A DNA stretch of 64,000 nucleotides from Candidatus Bathyarchaeota archaeon (GCA_026014735.1 JAOZHT010000001.1:992001-1056000); one strand, 5' to 3'; positions 16,857 through 26,266 are shown, counted from the first letter of the stretch. A program made the numbers and translations. Notes: generated from the letters alone by a model not told the origin.

Positions 16857-17603
16857 TTAAGAGTCAAAGGGGGATTTTAGGTGGGTAACCACTTCGATGG
16901 GGCTATCCTGACCTGGCTTTAGCCGCTTCCTCCATTCCTCACCCACCGCAATCAGCGAGAAGATGCCGGAAACCTCAGCTTTAGATTTCTTAACCAGATT
17001 TACCAGTGCCTCCTGGGTTTCGCCGCTCTTAATCATGTCATCCACAACAAGGACACTGTCGCGTTTCTTGATAGCGTCCTTGGGGATGTAGAGGGTCACG
17101 GTGACGCCGCTGTCGCGTCCGAGAATGTAGGTTTCCTCCAAAAACGCGCGGACGCCCACTTCCTTGTTACGCTTAGCCACGATGAGGTTCACGCCCAACG
17201 CGTTGGCAACCATGGTTGCTAGGGGTATGCCGTCTACGGCGGCGGTTAGGATTTTGGTGACCCGTTTTCCCGCGAAGTTGGCGAGGGCGTGGTTGGCTGC
17301 TTGCTGGAGGATGTTGTAGTCACCGACGATTTCGGTGTTGTCGAAGTAGCCGATGTCGTCGAATTTTATGCGGCTGCGGAGTTCCGCTTCTAAGCCGACG
17401 AGTTTGGTGAGGACCCGCCAGAGCTGTTTTGCCCGGGTGGTGTTGGGGAGCACGTGGCCCTTGGCGTAGCGGCTTAGGACGGTTACGGGTAAGCCTGTTT
17501 TGGAGGCTAACTCGCGGTAGGTTATGTTGCGCTTGTACTTTGCAGTACGTAGAAGTTCTATGGTCATTAATCGTAGTTTTAGGTCTTCTGCGTGTGTGCT
17601 CAA
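16857..17603 (-). CDS. GfcR-type transcription regulator, HTH plus phosphoribosyltransferase fold
   Basis: The 248-residue protein fuses an N-terminal helix-turn-helix (NITYRELASKTGLPVTVLSRYAKGH, residues 25-52) to a type I phosphoribosyltransferase domain. The PRPP loop is VLVVDDMIKSGETQ near residue 194. This architecture is that of the archaeal orotate phosphoribosyltransferase-like regulators (COG0856), of which GfcR controls sugar degradation in haloarchaea. It probably binds a phosphorylated ligand rather than making OMP. The promoter region contains TATATGTATAAT and a partly palindromic stretch around 17623-17640, a candidate autoregulatory site. ATG at 17603 is the start. Confidence 0.87.
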   Translation of the reverse strand: MSTHAEDLKLRLMTIELLRTAKYKRNITYRELASKTGLPVTVLSRYAKGHVLPNTTRAKQLWRVLTKLVGLEAELRSRIKFDDIGYFDNTEIVGDYNILQQAANHALANFAGKRVTKILTAAVDGIPLATMVANALGVNLIVAKRNKEVGVRAFLEETYILGRDSGVTVTLYIPKDAIKKRDSVLVVDDMIKSGETQEALVNLVKKSKAEVSGIFSLIAVGEEWRKRLKPGQDSPIEVVTHLKSPFDS

Positions 17604-17749
17604 CTTACCTTTTCTCCAAGTTCATTATACATATATGAGGCAATTAACGGATGGTGAACTAATATAACATCTTGAAGATTTATAACTTTCCGTTAAAAAC
17701 CCATTCAACAATAAGAAAGCAAGCGTCAAGCCCAACGGAAGCTAAATAT

Positions 17750-18115
17750 CTAAAACTTAGTGAAAAAAACCATATTGCCCTCTTTGAAGCCGCGGAGCAA
17801 TTCACAGTGACGCAGAACCGAAAACTCCCGCTCAAACTCCGACGGCGAAAGCTTTAAGGTTTGCATAAGTTCCTCTCGGCTGATACGGCCCTTCGCCACC
17901 ACCAGAGTGTAGATTTCTTTCTGCCGCTCACTAAGCCCCTCGGTTCCAGTCTGCCCAAGCTGCTTACGCACCATAAGAGTCGAGGAGACCGCGGTGGGGT
18001 CACAGGTTTTGGGTGGATTTATCAGGTCAAAGCAGCAGTCCTCGCATAAAGTTTTTCCCTGATAGCTGGCAACTTCGGTCTCAGATATCTCGCTACCGCA
18101 TCGTTCACACTTCAT
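17750..18115 (-). CDS. Zinc-ribbon and winged-helix protein
   Basis: The 121-residue protein has an N-terminal zinc ribbon with Cys3, Cys6, Cys24 and Cys27 (MKCERCGSEI and TLCEDCCFDL), followed by a winged-helix-like half (LSERQKEIYTLVVAKGRISREELMQTL, then EREFSVLRHCELL). It is probably a small DNA-binding regulator or a transcription-related adaptor. Similar fused proteins are common in Bathyarchaeia-type genomes, as I recall, without assigned function. It ends 147 bases upstream of the GfcR-type gene start on the same strand. Confidence 0.7.
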   Translation of the reverse strand: MKCERCGSEISETEVASYQGKTLCEDCCFDLINPPKTCDPTAVSSTLMVRKQLGQTGTEGLSERQKEIYTLVVAKGRISREELMQTLKLSPSEFEREFSVLRHCELLRGFKEGNMVFFTKF

Positions 18116-18258
18116 CTATCTCGCCTTAAGTGCCCATATGGATTAACCGCTTATTTTCCTTTCGCAGGAACACATGAAAAAATATAGGTTTTTTAATGCA
18201 ACCGCTAATGCTATAGCAAAGAGGGGAAAATGGGACGCAGCGACTCCAGAGGTTATTC

Positions 18259-18783
18259 ATTATCGCACTCTTCGGCTCAATCATCTTCGTTGCAAACATG
18301 TTCCTCCCGCCGCCACTTAACTACCTCATGATAGTCATCCAAGCCGTGCTCCTCGCGTTAAGCGCGCTCTTCATTCACCGCGTCGGCGCCATGTATGTCG
18401 GAGCCGTCGGCGGCTTACTTACGGCGCTGGTCAGCCCCGCGCTAGGTCCCTTCACGTTCTTCTTCGCGTTCCTCTACGGCGTCTACGTAGACCTCTCCCT
18501 TTACATCTTTAGAATAAGAGGCTCCAAGCAGGGCGTTAACCGCAACCGCCTCATAGCAGCCATGGCAGTCAGCACGCTGCTCATAGCGGTTTCCAGCTAT
18601 GCCGCCTTCGCAGCCTCCCCAGAAATAGTCGCCAACTACGGCTTAACCTACGTGAGCCTCTTTATCCAACGAAGCCCCATGCTAGACATACTTGTCCTGT
18701 TTATGGGTCCAGCAGTGGGTTCGGTGGCTGGCTACGCGGCAGCGTATCTATGGAACAAGTACCTGCGTCACATCAGCGTTTAA
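18259..18783 (+). CDS. Multi-helix membrane protein, start not at an ordinary codon
   Basis: The first ATG (18298) would cut off a clear hydrophobic stretch encoded in the same frame (LFIIALFGSIIFVAN), and no ATG, GTG or TTG precedes it before the in-frame stop. An AGAGG sequence at 18248-18252 is followed after six bases by ATT at 18259, which may be the real start. The alternative is a one-base frameshift from an ATG at 18230. The product has about five transmembrane helices and resembles small permease subunits of the ECF S-component type only in outline (Gly-rich, PPPLNYLMIVIQA and a conserved-looking ALGPFTFFFAFLYGVYVD). Function unknown. Confidence 0.65.
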   Translation: MIALFGSIIFVANMFLPPPLNYLMIVIQAVLLALSALFIHRVGAMYVGAVGGLLTALVSPALGPFTFFFAFLYGVYVDLSLYIFRIRGSKQGVNRNRLIAAMAVSTLLIAVSSYAAFAASPEIVANYGLTYVSLFIQRSPMLDILVLFMGPAVGSVAGYAAAYLWNKYLRHISV

Positions 18784-19055
18784 GCCTCTTTGGAGAAGGC
18801 TTTGATTTGCTCATCCACCAGCTTGGCGATCATAAGGTTAGATATGTAAACGCATTTTACCCCAAGTAGCTGGGCGAGCTCGGCGGGTTTCTGGTCCTGA
18901 GTCACCAGCAGCAAACCATGCTTTTCTGCGTATTCCACGACGGCGCGGTCTTTGGCTGCTTTTAAACCCGCTTCCTGCGCAGTCACCACTTGGTAGCCCA
19001 GCGCCTCAAAATACTCCTTTAATCCTGCATACATCTCGTCAAGTAGAAGCTTCAT
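18780..19055 (-). CDS. DUF5615-type PIN-like protein
   Basis: The 91-residue protein matches the short PIN-like DUF5615 family: MKLLLDEMYAGLKEYFEALG at the start, then VVTAQEAGLKAAKDRAVVEYA and LLLVTQDQKPAEL. Asp6, the Asp in KAAKDRAV and Asp54 would be the metal-binding acidic residues. Such proteins are often the toxin half of toxin-antitoxin pairs or belong to an uncharacterised nuclease group. No antitoxin-like gene adjoins it, so a stand-alone nuclease is equally possible. Confidence 0.78.
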   Translation of the reverse strand: MKLLLDEMYAGLKEYFEALGYQVVTAQEAGLKAAKDRAVVEYAEKHGLLLVTQDQKPAELAQLLGVKCVYISNLMIAKLVDEQIKAFSKEA

Positions 19056-19107
19056 ATCTCTCTGCTTTCAAATTGAGAATACAAGATATTTAGGGTTTCT
19101 GCAGGGT

Positions 19108-19746
19108 TTAGTCAATGAGCAATAGAGCAAAGGAATCCGCGTTTTTGGTGAAGGGAAACTTGTATTCTATGCCTGCGTTAGCTGCGGTTTTCTTCACGTT
19201 CACTCCCAAAGCATCCTCTGACATCCGCATCAGTTCAGGGTGCCGGCAGATGCCAGTATCAGTGCTACAGGTTTCGCAGAGTTGACAATGCCCAGAGATG
19301 AAGGATATGGCGAGGCTGTAGCCCTGCTTCATCGCGGCTTTCTCGAGATCCACGACGGATTGGAGCATGGTGCGTTTGCTGTCTTTCCAGTCCTGCCAGA
19401 ACTTGGCGGCTTTCTCCTTGATGTCGGCGGGCACGTTTGGGTCGGTTTGGTAAGTCATGAGGTGCTTGTAGACTTCGGGTTCAGCAGTAGCGGTGGTGGT
19501 GAACTTCATAAACATCGCATAACTGTATTCGCCGACGATTTTGCGGAACTGCTCAGCGGTGGGAGTGTAAGGTGGGCAGGCGAGGGTTTGGCCGTAGTAT
19601 TTACAGCCAACCTTACATTTTAGAGGCACCCGATCTTCGACAACAACGTGTGCGGCGGGAACGATTTTTGCTTCTGCGGCACCCATCTCGAGGGCTAATT
19701 TAACGAGGAAACCGAATTTTTCTGCGTCACTTTGAGCGGACATCAC
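19108..19746 (-). CDS. DUF2284 metal-binding protein
   Basis: The 212-residue protein matches DUF2284, a family of predicted metal-binding proteins. It has two Cys clusters: CKVGCKYYGQTLACPPYTP near residue 44 and CQLCETCSTDTGICRHPE near residue 155. The seven to eight cysteines would hold an iron-sulfur cluster or zinc. The fold and role are unknown to me; family members are frequent in anaerobes. The start is ATG at 19746, with a second Met directly after it. Confidence 0.85.
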   Translation of the reverse strand: MMSAQSDAEKFGFLVKLALEMGAAEAKIVPAAHVVVEDRVPLKCKVGCKYYGQTLACPPYTPTAEQFRKIVGEYSYAMFMKFTTTATAEPEVYKHLMTYQTDPNVPADIKEKAAKFWQDWKDSKRTMLQSVVDLEKAAMKQGYSLAISFISGHCQLCETCSTDTGICRHPELMRMSEDALGVNVKKTAANAGIEYKFPFTKNADSFALLLID

Positions 19747-19818
19747 TATTCACTCGCTTTCTGGGCTTGAATGAAGCTTTTGATATAAAGATTTAGCAGC
19801 AAGAGGCGAAATTGCATG

Positions 19819-20766
19819 TTATGGTCGGTAGCCGCTGAGTGTGCAAAGCGCCAGCGCCATCGCCGTCATGTCCGCGGTGGTGCCGGGGTTGTAGTCGTTG
19901 CCTGCTGTGCGGAGTTTTTTGTCAAACGCAATCAGGCACTCTTTGCCCTGGGCTGTTTCGACGCCGCCTAACTCAAGGATTTCTTTTGCGCCCACGGAGA
20001 CCTCTTGGGCTTTTTCTAAGCCAACTTTACGCGAGATAAATGTGTCGGGGTGTTCTGAGAGCACTTTTAGGAAGGTGTTGACGATGGAGCTGTTTAGGTC
20101 TTTATGTTTTAGTTCATTCATGAGGTAAGGGTAGGCTAAATCGAAGGTTATTGGGAAATTGTTGACCCATTCGCTGCAGATGTCATCGTAGGCTGAGGCG
20201 ATTCTGAAAACCTCCAGCAACGTAACGTTCTCGGCCATCAGGCGTTTTTTGGAGTTTTGGTCCTTCACGTTTAGGTCCGGTGCACCGTTGAGTCCGCTGG
20301 GCTTGGCGATTTCGATGGCTTCATACACGCCCACGGCATCCCGAGCGGTTGATTCTTTGATTACGGCATCGAGGTTTCGGCGGAGCACTCCAAAATCCAA
20401 TCGGTAACTGCTATCAGAAGGCGTCATACCTGCCGCAACAGCCAAAGGCGCAAAAAGCATAATTGTACCCAAAAGCGTGTTGCCGCCATGCTGCCAAGCA
20501 TCTATGTCTGCGATGCCCCACCTGATGAGTTCCCCAAGCCCCGCCTCTGAGAGACCACGTTTTTTCTGTGCAATCTCTATGCCTCTTGCGGCGCCCTCTT
20601 GGAAGCTGGGTCCCGCCGCTATAGAGGAAGCCAGAAAATGCTCGCACCGGGTGCCTTCAAAATCCACCACTAGGTTGACGTTTCCAGGTTTGTCTGCGCT
20701 TACTTCAAGAACTATGGCAAGCTGCAAGCATCGGCTGATGTGCTGTGCCTTTTGGAGGCTGCTCAT
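19819..20766 (-). CDS. CitG/MdcB-like triphosphoribosyl-dephospho-CoA synthase family protein
   Basis: The 315-residue protein belongs to the COG1767 family. Visible features are the N-terminal EVSADKPGNVN, then KKRGLSEAGLGELIRWGI, HGGNTLLGTIMLFAPLA, and the C-terminal DYNPGTTADMTAMALALC. In bacteria the enzyme makes the prosthetic-group precursor of citrate or malonate lyase from dephospho-CoA and ATP. Archaeal homologues exist without these lyases, so the product here may serve another cofactor pathway. No acyl carrier protein gene is near. Confidence 0.8.
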   Translation of the reverse strand: MSSLQKAQHISRCLQLAIVLEVSADKPGNVNLVVDFEGTRCEHFLASSIAAGPSFQEGAARGIEIAQKKRGLSEAGLGELIRWGIADIDAWQHGGNTLLGTIMLFAPLAVAAGMTPSDSSYRLDFGVLRRNLDAVIKESTARDAVGVYEAIEIAKPSGLNGAPDLNVKDQNSKKRLMAENVTLLEVFRIASAYDDICSEWVNNFPITFDLAYPYLMNELKHKDLNSSIVNTFLKVLSEHPDTFISRKVGLEKAQEVSVGAKEILELGGVETAQGKECLIAFDKKLRTAGNDYNPGTTADMTAMALALCTLSGYRP

Positions 20767-20862
20767 TTTTATGCACCGTTCTATTACGGTAAAAAAAAAC
20801 CCTTATTAACGTTATGTAAAAAACTACACACAATTGAAGCAACTTACAAGGGCGCAGGGTAA

Positions 20863-21879
20863 ATGCAGGCACGTGAAGGAGACCTCATAAAAACACAAAA
20901 CGGCGTAGTCTTCGATGTAAAAGGCACCACTCACCCGCCAAACCGCATCGTGGCGTTTCCACGCTTCATCCCTGACAAGGCAGGCAACAGAAAAAGCGGC
21001 GACGTCACCTACGGAAAAGTCTACAGCCTCCAAGACCGCTTCCGCTACCTCCAAGAAAACACTCCTGAACTAGTCGTCTATGACCATGTTTTCGGCGAAA
21101 CCCTCTGCGAAGTCCCCGTCGAGCAAATAACCGAGGTTTACCATCCAAACCAGAAGCTTGCCCAGCTTCGAAACGCAGAAACCCGCAGTCCCCTCGAAGA
21201 AAAAGCCTACCGCCTAGCAGCCGCCCTCAAAGACAAAGCAGACATCCCCTGGGACGCCATCGGCATCTCCGGCTCCATCATGGCCGGGTTAACCACCGCC
21301 ACCTCCGACATCGACCCCCTCGTCTACGGCATCGAAAACAGCCGCAAAGCCTACCGTGCATTGCAGGAGCTGCGAGAAAGGGAGGGATCAGGTTTTAAGG
21401 CGTATACGCAGTCGGAGCTGCGTGCGCTTTATGATTTCCGCGTCAAGGATACCCAGATGAGCTTTGAGGATTTTGCTTTGGTGGAGTCACGCAAGGCATT
21501 TCAAGGCATGTTCATGGGTGTTGATTACTTCATACGATTCCTAAAAGACTGGAACGAATCCACCGAGCAGTACGGCGATTTATGCTACCAGAACAGCGGC
21601 TACCTCAAAATCCAGGCGGAAATCGCCGACGACGCCCAGGCGCTCTTTACGCCATGCAGCTACAAGCTTAAAAACGTGAAAGTTCTCTGCGGAGAGGAGT
21701 TGGCGCCGATTGCGGAGGTGGCCTCGTTCCGCGGCAGGTTCTGTATGCAAACCACCGTCGGCGAGTGCATTGAGGCACAGGGCAAAGCTGAGTTGGTTAC
21801 AGAAAAGAAAAACGGCAAAAAACATTACCGCCTAATTTTAGGCAACAAACCCCAAGACTACATGGTTTTGGCTCATTAG
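20863..21879 (+). CDS. Archaeal nucleotidyltransferase-fold protein, paralogue 1 of 3
   Basis: This 338-residue protein contains a Pol-beta-type nucleotidyltransferase motif, GISGSIMAGLTTATSDIDPLVYG (about residues 138-160), with the GS and DxD needed for metal and nucleotide binding. A N-terminal domain of about 110 residues (LIKTQNGVVFDVKGTTHPPNRIVAFPRF) and a C-terminal beta-rich region (VGECIEAQGKAELV) are shared with the next two genes. It resembles archaeal predicted nucleotidyltransferases of COG1665. Target unknown; a nucleic acid end or a protein is possible. It converges on paralogue 2 with a 4-base overlap. Confidence 0.78.
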   Translation: MQAREGDLIKTQNGVVFDVKGTTHPPNRIVAFPRFIPDKAGNRKSGDVTYGKVYSLQDRFRYLQENTPELVVYDHVFGETLCEVPVEQITEVYHPNQKLAQLRNAETRSPLEEKAYRLAAALKDKADIPWDAIGISGSIMAGLTTATSDIDPLVYGIENSRKAYRALQELREREGSGFKAYTQSELRALYDFRVKDTQMSFEDFALVESRKAFQGMFMGVDYFIRFLKDWNESTEQYGDLCYQNSGYLKIQAEIADDAQALFTPCSYKLKNVKVLCGEELAPIAEVASFRGRFCMQTTVGECIEAQGKAELVTEKKNGKKHYRLILGNKPQDYMVLAH

Positions 21880-22949
21880 TGCAGGGCTTTTAGGACCTGC
21901 TCGTAGTAGCGGGGACAATACGTCAACGTTACCTGCAGGCTGCCGCCGAGGGGGGATTGAACTTCTTCAAGGTTGCCCTCCACGATGATGGTTTCGTCGC
22001 GTTGCACTTGCTGGCGGAACTCCTCCATGTAACTAAAAACCCGCAGTGCCTCAATTGCCTCGCGGGGACCGCTAAGGACCTCCAGCGGCTCGATGCCGTA
22101 GACTGAAGGTATGAAAGGGCCATTGTCGTCGGCTGTCACCCGCGCTTTAAGCTTCACCCAGCCCCTCTGTACTATCCGCGCGTCTGGGTTGTATTCGTTT
22201 TGGATTTCGCTCCAGTCCTTGACGGGTTCAAACTCGGCTTTTATTATTCTGCCGCTGTGCGCGCGGTCATCATAGAGGCCGTAGATGTATTTGCGGCGTT
22301 GATGCCAGACAAAATCGGGAACAGTGAAGTTCTTGAAGAGCCAAGTCTTACCCGCCATAGCGTCTTCCGAGGCGAATTCGTTGGTAAGTCCCGAGGCGGG
22401 GTCGCTGTAGAGTTGGCGGTTAGCCTCGACGATTCGGCGGTTTTCGGCTTTACCGTAGATGGTGAAGTCGATGTCACTGTATTTTGGATGATGGAACCCA
22501 TGGAGCATCGAGCCAAAGACGCCGAAGCTTTCCGCTGAGACTCCGGATTTAGATGTGGCTATGCCTAAAACTCTCTCCATGGCAGCTAAAAGACTATCAG
22601 TCGGACCCTGCCTGAGCAGCGTCTGCAACCTTGGCTGCGGCTGCCGCGCCTCCGCAATGAGGTTTTCGGGGACGCCAACGAGTTTTAGCCCCAGCATCTT
22701 ATGCTCAACAAGGTATTGCGGGTACTTTTTGGCGACGAGTTTCATGCCTTCGTCGTTGTAGAATTTGTAGAAGAGCTCGCTTCTGCCCTCGCGTGGCGCA
22801 CGGGGGTCTTTGGATTGGAAGATTTTGCTGCTGGCGTATTCGGCGTCGCAGATGTACGCGGCGGATGGGTGACTGTAGCCGAAGACGCGGAAGATTATGC
22901 CCTCGGCGGATTGGATGGCGTCGCGGTCGCGTAGCTTTAGGTTGGCCAT
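21876..22949 (-). CDS. Archaeal nucleotidyltransferase-fold protein, paralogue 2 of 3
   Basis: The 357-residue protein has the same layout as its neighbours: N-terminal [22 protein letters not shown], then the catalytic motif [24 protein letters not shown] with GS and DxD kept, and a C-terminal beta domain ([15 protein letters not shown]). The 13-base overlap with paralogue 3 indicates translational coupling, so 2 and 3 are one transcription unit. The three copies differ strongly from each other, so the duplications are old or diverged for different substrates. Confidence 0.78.
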   Translation of the reverse strand: MANLKLRDRDAIQSAEGIIFRVFGYSHPSAAYICDAEYASSKIFQSKDPRAPREGRSELFYKFYNDEGMKLVAKKYPQYLVEHKMLGLKLVGVPENLIAEARQPQPRLQTLLRQGPTDSLLAAMERVLGIATSKSGVSAESFGVFGSMLHGFHHPKYSDIDFTIYGKAENRRIVEANRQLYSDPASGLTNEFASEDAMAGKTWLFKNFTVPDFVWHQRRKYIYGLYDDRAHSGRIIKAEFEPVKDWSEIQNEYNPDARIVQRGWVKLKARVTADDNGPFIPSVYGIEPLEVLSGPREAIEALRVFSYMEEFRQQVQRDETIIVEGNLEEVQSPLGGSLQVTLTYCPRYYEQVLKALH

Positions 22950-24031
22950 ATGTACTCTTCTTCCGAAGTGGCGGTTCCAACGACAACCTGATAGAAGCTG
23001 CTGCCGTCGTGGGTGGATTGGGCTTTCTCTAGGGTGCCTGCCACCTTGATCTGCTGGCCCATGCGGGCTACGTTGCGGTAGCAGCCGATGTTTGAAACGA
23101 CCTGCAAGGGTACTTTGTCGAGTTCAAGCTCAGATTGGGCATCTTGGGGTTTGTAGTTGCTGATTTTATAGATTGCCGGGCGATACATGGTTTGGGTGTC
23201 ATCGCAGACGGTAGCCCAAAACCGCACAGGTAGAAGCGCAGTGTAGGTGTAGTCGCCGTATTGCCCCTTGATTTCGTCGGGTTTTTTGGTGGCGTTGTAC
23301 ATCCAGATTTTGCCCTTGTATTTGCCTACGAAGTGACGTGCGGCTTCGATGCGGTTGCCCGCGATGTAGCTGAAAGTGCCCTGGTTAACGAGCCTTTGGA
23401 TGGTTTCTTCGACTCGGCGGAAATTCTCGGTGCCATACACCACAAAGTCGATGTCGCTTTCCTGGGAATGCATCTCAAGCGCTGTGGAGCCATGCAACCC
23501 CAGATCCACGTAGGGAACACCGGATTCCTTGTGGACTAAACTAACGATTTCAAGCGCCATCTGCTGGAAGGAATCGGGGTTTTTTAGGTTTTGAAGCCAG
23601 ACAAGGCGGTCTTTTGGGACAAACACCTGCTCGATTTTATCCAGCGGCGCCGTGATGAGTTCTTTGCTGCGTGTCTCATCATAGAAGAGGTACTTGGGGA
23701 AGTTTTTGCGGAAGGCCTCGATGAAGGTTTGGTAGTTTTTGGCGGTGTAGAGTTTCTCGGCGCGGAAAAGCTGGCTGGTAAGCGGGTTTGTGCCGAATTT
23801 CCATGTGCGGCTGAGCATTTCGACGTTGAAGAGGTCTTTGTATTTGGCGGGGATATATTTGAGGAAGGCAAAGACGCGGTCGTCGGGGTGCTCGTACCCA
23901 AACGTGTTCATGATAAAACCGTCGGTGGTGACGAATGTGTCGCCGTCGGCTGGAACCCAGATTGATGCTTCTTCCAAAGTCTGCACCGCCCAACTAAGCT
24001 TGAATAAACCTAAAAAAGCTATTGCAGCCAA
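22937..24031 (-). CDS. Archaeal nucleotidyltransferase-fold protein, paralogue 3 of 3
   Basis: This 364-residue frame is the largest of the three. The catalytic motif is [23 protein letters not shown], again with GS and DxD. The first 20-25 residues ([17 protein letters not shown]) do not match the other paralogues, so the real start may be an internal GTG or TTG just before [11 protein letters not shown], the point where similarity begins. Its C-terminal segment ([16 protein letters not shown]) matches the beta domain of the other two. It lies at the head of the two-gene unit 3-2. Confidence 0.75.
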   Translation of the reverse strand: MAAIAFLGLFKLSWAVQTLEEASIWVPADGDTFVTTDGFIMNTFGYEHPDDRVFAFLKYIPAKYKDLFNVEMLSRTWKFGTNPLTSQLFRAEKLYTAKNYQTFIEAFRKNFPKYLFYDETRSKELITAPLDKIEQVFVPKDRLVWLQNLKNPDSFQQMALEIVSLVHKESGVPYVDLGLHGSTALEMHSQESDIDFVVYGTENFRRVEETIQRLVNQGTFSYIAGNRIEAARHFVGKYKGKIWMYNATKKPDEIKGQYGDYTYTALLPVRFWATVCDDTQTMYRPAIYKISNYKPQDAQSELELDKVPLQVVSNIGCYRNVARMGQQIKVAGTLEKAQSTHDGSSFYQVVVGTATSEEEYIWPT

Positions 24032-24084
24032 CCCAGCGAAAACCCTTTGAAAACTATTTTAACTGTACAGTCTAAGATACAGCT

Positions 24085-24603
24085 ATGCTCCTGACGGCTC
24101 TTAGCAACTCACTGCATTCGAAGCGCTTTTGGATTTGGCAAATCGGCGGCGCCGCCGTCTACGCTGTACCCGTGCTGATTCGCCTTGTCTCCGGAAACGT
24201 GCTTTTGCCTGTGCTAAGCTGGTTTGCGGTTCCATGGGTTGATCACTTTATCCCCGGCAACCTCGTCGAGAAGGTCTTGGTGAATGCTTTCTTCCCCGGT
24301 GGCGCTGGGGCGGTTGCGGGGGAAGTTTTTTTCCAAAACCTTTACGGCCAAACCGATACTTGGCGGGGTAAATATGGGCGGCGATTGGCGGGGGCGCTTA
24401 CGTGGGTGACTGCTTGGTCGCTGTTCCAGCTTTGGGGTAACATGCAAAACATCGTGGGTTCCTATGGCGGTAACCTGTTTGAGTATCCGATGGTGTTTCC
24501 GCTGAATTTCTTGTTGGCGGCGCTCTCGATTTTCACGCCTGATGTGGTGGGTTACCTGAAGCGGGGGCTTGTGGGTATATCTCGGGAAAAGTTGGTTGTT
24601 TGA
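24085..24603 (+). CDS. Membrane protein of unknown function
   Basis: The 172-residue protein has hydrophobic segments near residues 15-35, 38-55, 108-125 and 138-155, with a conserved-looking polar loop between the second and third (PGGAGAVAGEVFFQNLYG). I do not recognise a family. It is divergent from nucleotidyltransferase paralogue 3, sharing the 53-base region between them, and has a normal ATG start. Confidence 0.65.
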   Translation: MLLTALSNSLHSKRFWIWQIGGAAVYAVPVLIRLVSGNVLLPVLSWFAVPWVDHFIPGNLVEKVLVNAFFPGGAGAVAGEVFFQNLYGQTDTWRGKYGRRLAGALTWVTAWSLFQLWGNMQNIVGSYGGNLFEYPMVFPLNFLLAALSIFTPDVVGYLKRGLVGISREKLVV

Positions 24604-24697
24604 TTTGGAGCGGCAGGTTGAGCTAAGTGCCGTTGATCTAGAACTTATCTCTATGAGCGGGATATTTTTATTTTGGAAGATAGATTTTTAAGTAAGC

Positions 24698-25531
24698 GTG
24701 AAGTTAGATGGAATCATGGGCTCCAAGCTTGAAAGCGCTGGAGACCGTGCGAACAGCTTCTACCAGAGCGAGTATGTGGAGTTCACTTTGGCGATAGGTT
24801 GCCCAGTGAATTGTCACAAGTTCTGCCCCCAAGAAGTGCTGCTCAAAAACTACGGAAAAGCAGATAGGCAGTTAACGCCTGAAAACTTCAAAATCATGCT
24901 TTCGCACGTTCCTAAGCGCGTCGCTATAGACTTTTCAGGGTTCTGTGAACCATGCGTGAACCCCGCGTTTGCTGAGATGGCAAAATACGCCTACAAGGAA
25001 GGCTACCGAATCCACGTCGCCACCACCCTGCAGGGCGCATCCAACCAAACAGTCAAAGACCTACTGGACTTGCAATACGAGGGATTTGTGCTGCATCTGC
25101 CAGACGGCAAAAACGCGTACTTCAAAATCAACGAAGAATACAAAAACAATCTCTTCTGCGTGATGCAAGGCATACCCAACGTGCAGTACATCACCATGAA
25201 CGACCTCTTTATCAGTAACCAGAGGGAAAAAATCTGCCGCGGCGAACTGCCCAAGGCAAGAAGGGTCGGTGTATGCCGCAAAACCCGCACGCCCCAGTTT
25301 GTGATTATGCCTGATGGCCGCGTGCAGAGCTGCGATATGGATTTTTCGCTTAAGTACACATTAGGTAACCTGCTAAAGGATGACTATGACACGTTGGTTA
25401 AGCGTTTTAAGTCTCAGCAGCGCAGCTACGAGATGTGCCATTACTGCACCAAGTATTATCCGGTTGATAAGTACCTCATGTACAGTGTAGGCAATAGCTT
25501 GGGCCTGTTTAGCAGAGGAAAATGGATTTAA
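24698..25531 (+). CDS. Radical SAM protein with SPASM-like C-terminus and unusual Cys spacing
   Basis: The 277-residue protein has the radical SAM cluster motif CPVNCHKFCPQ at Cys35, Cys39 and Cys43, i.e. CX3CX3C rather than the standard CX3CX2C; the DNA reads cleanly through it. The SAM-binding glycine-type region DFSGFCEPCVNPAFAEM follows. The C-terminus has a SPASM-like set of cysteines (VCRKTRTPQFVIMPDGRVQSC, CHYC) that would hold at least one more cluster. Proteins of this look occur in glycan and peptide modification loci. The start is GTG at 24698 or ATG at 24716. Confidence 0.82.
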   Translation: MKLDGIMGSKLESAGDRANSFYQSEYVEFTLAIGCPVNCHKFCPQEVLLKNYGKADRQLTPENFKIMLSHVPKRVAIDFSGFCEPCVNPAFAEMAKYAYKEGYRIHVATTLQGASNQTVKDLLDLQYEGFVLHLPDGKNAYFKINEEYKNNLFCVMQGIPNVQYITMNDLFISNQREKICRGELPKARRVGVCRKTRTPQFVIMPDGRVQSCDMDFSLKYTLGNLLKDDYDTLVKRFKSQQRSYEMCHYCTKYYPVDKYLMYSVGNSLGLFSRGKWI

Positions 25532-25582
25532 CTGCCAGCCGCAGTTTTCTCCCTCCCTTGGCAGTAGATCAAATTTTTGATT

Positions 25583-25714
25583 TTCTGCTTGTAGGTTTCT
25601 CCACAACCTGTTTGCAATGTGCCTTAAAGCCCGTTTCCAAAAAGCGTTGTTTTAGATAATCCGCTGGTTGTTGTTGAGTAAAGAGGGGTCCCCCACAACA
25701 ACTATAGAAAACAG
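25583..25714 (+). repeat. Dispersed intergenic repeat, copy 2
   Basis: This 132-bp copy lies between two convergent gene ends. Its best match is the reverse-strand copy at 50565-50697, from TTCTGCTTGT at the left to AAAACAG at the right. A GGTTGTTGTTG stretch (25666-25676) pairs with CACAACAAC (25694-25702) around a loop containing AAAGAGGGGTCCC; the stem is kept in copy 3. No ORF runs through it. Confidence 0.8.
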
Positions 25715-25756
25715 CATACCGTTAAAGAATACCAGTCCTCCAGTGTGTGCAGAACG

Positions 25757-26266
25757 TTAAGGTTTTCTTTGGAAAATTTTTTCAAGCAAACTCCATTTCC
25801 CCGCTACCGCAAGCTTGCTTTTAAGCGGTTCAGCCGCCACCATCAACCCCAGCAGCACCCATGACTGCTCAGGACTGGGAATAAACTTTGATGCGCATTC
25901 ATCACTTAGAATCCAAAAAACTGATCGACGCCCCAAAATCAAGCGTAGCTCCTTGATCTCGTCATAGGTGTAGTAGCAACTTTTTTTGCTCAACCTAAGC
26001 AGGTCATCAAGGGGCATCCTGTTTATCTCCGCTTCAATCTCCGCCATGTCCTGTTTGGGCTGCGTAGCTCCATCGCTGGGTGCTGGCATACCGAAAGCTG
26101 CGGGAATCGCCGAAAGCGACCTGTAAGAGTCGGATTCATTGCGGCTCATTTTGCCCAAACAAACAATAGCGATGCGGTTCTCGGTAATGTAGAGGTCATA
26201 GCGGTTTTTGGGGTCGGTTGATAAAATGACATCTTGGATGATCCCTAACCTTTTCTCGACTGACAT
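25757..26266 (-). CDS. Hypothetical protein, 169 residues
   Basis: I do not recognise a family. The N-terminus (RLGIIQDVILSTDPKNRYDLYITENRIAIVCLG) looks like a PH-like beta domain in which a membrane or ligand-binding strand pair precedes a helix. The rest is helical and charged (IEAEINRMPLDDLLRLSKKSCYYTYDEIKELRLI). There is no signal peptide or clear transmembrane helix. The gene is separated from the upstream dispersed repeat by about 40 bases and starts at ATG 26266. Confidence 0.65.
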   Translation of the reverse strand: MSVEKRLGIIQDVILSTDPKNRYDLYITENRIAIVCLGKMSRNESDSYRSLSAIPAAFGMPAPSDGATQPKQDMAEIEAEINRMPLDDLLRLSKKSCYYTYDEIKELRLILGRRSVFWILSDECASKFIPSPEQSWVLLGLMVAAEPLKSKLAVAGKWSLLEKIFQRKP

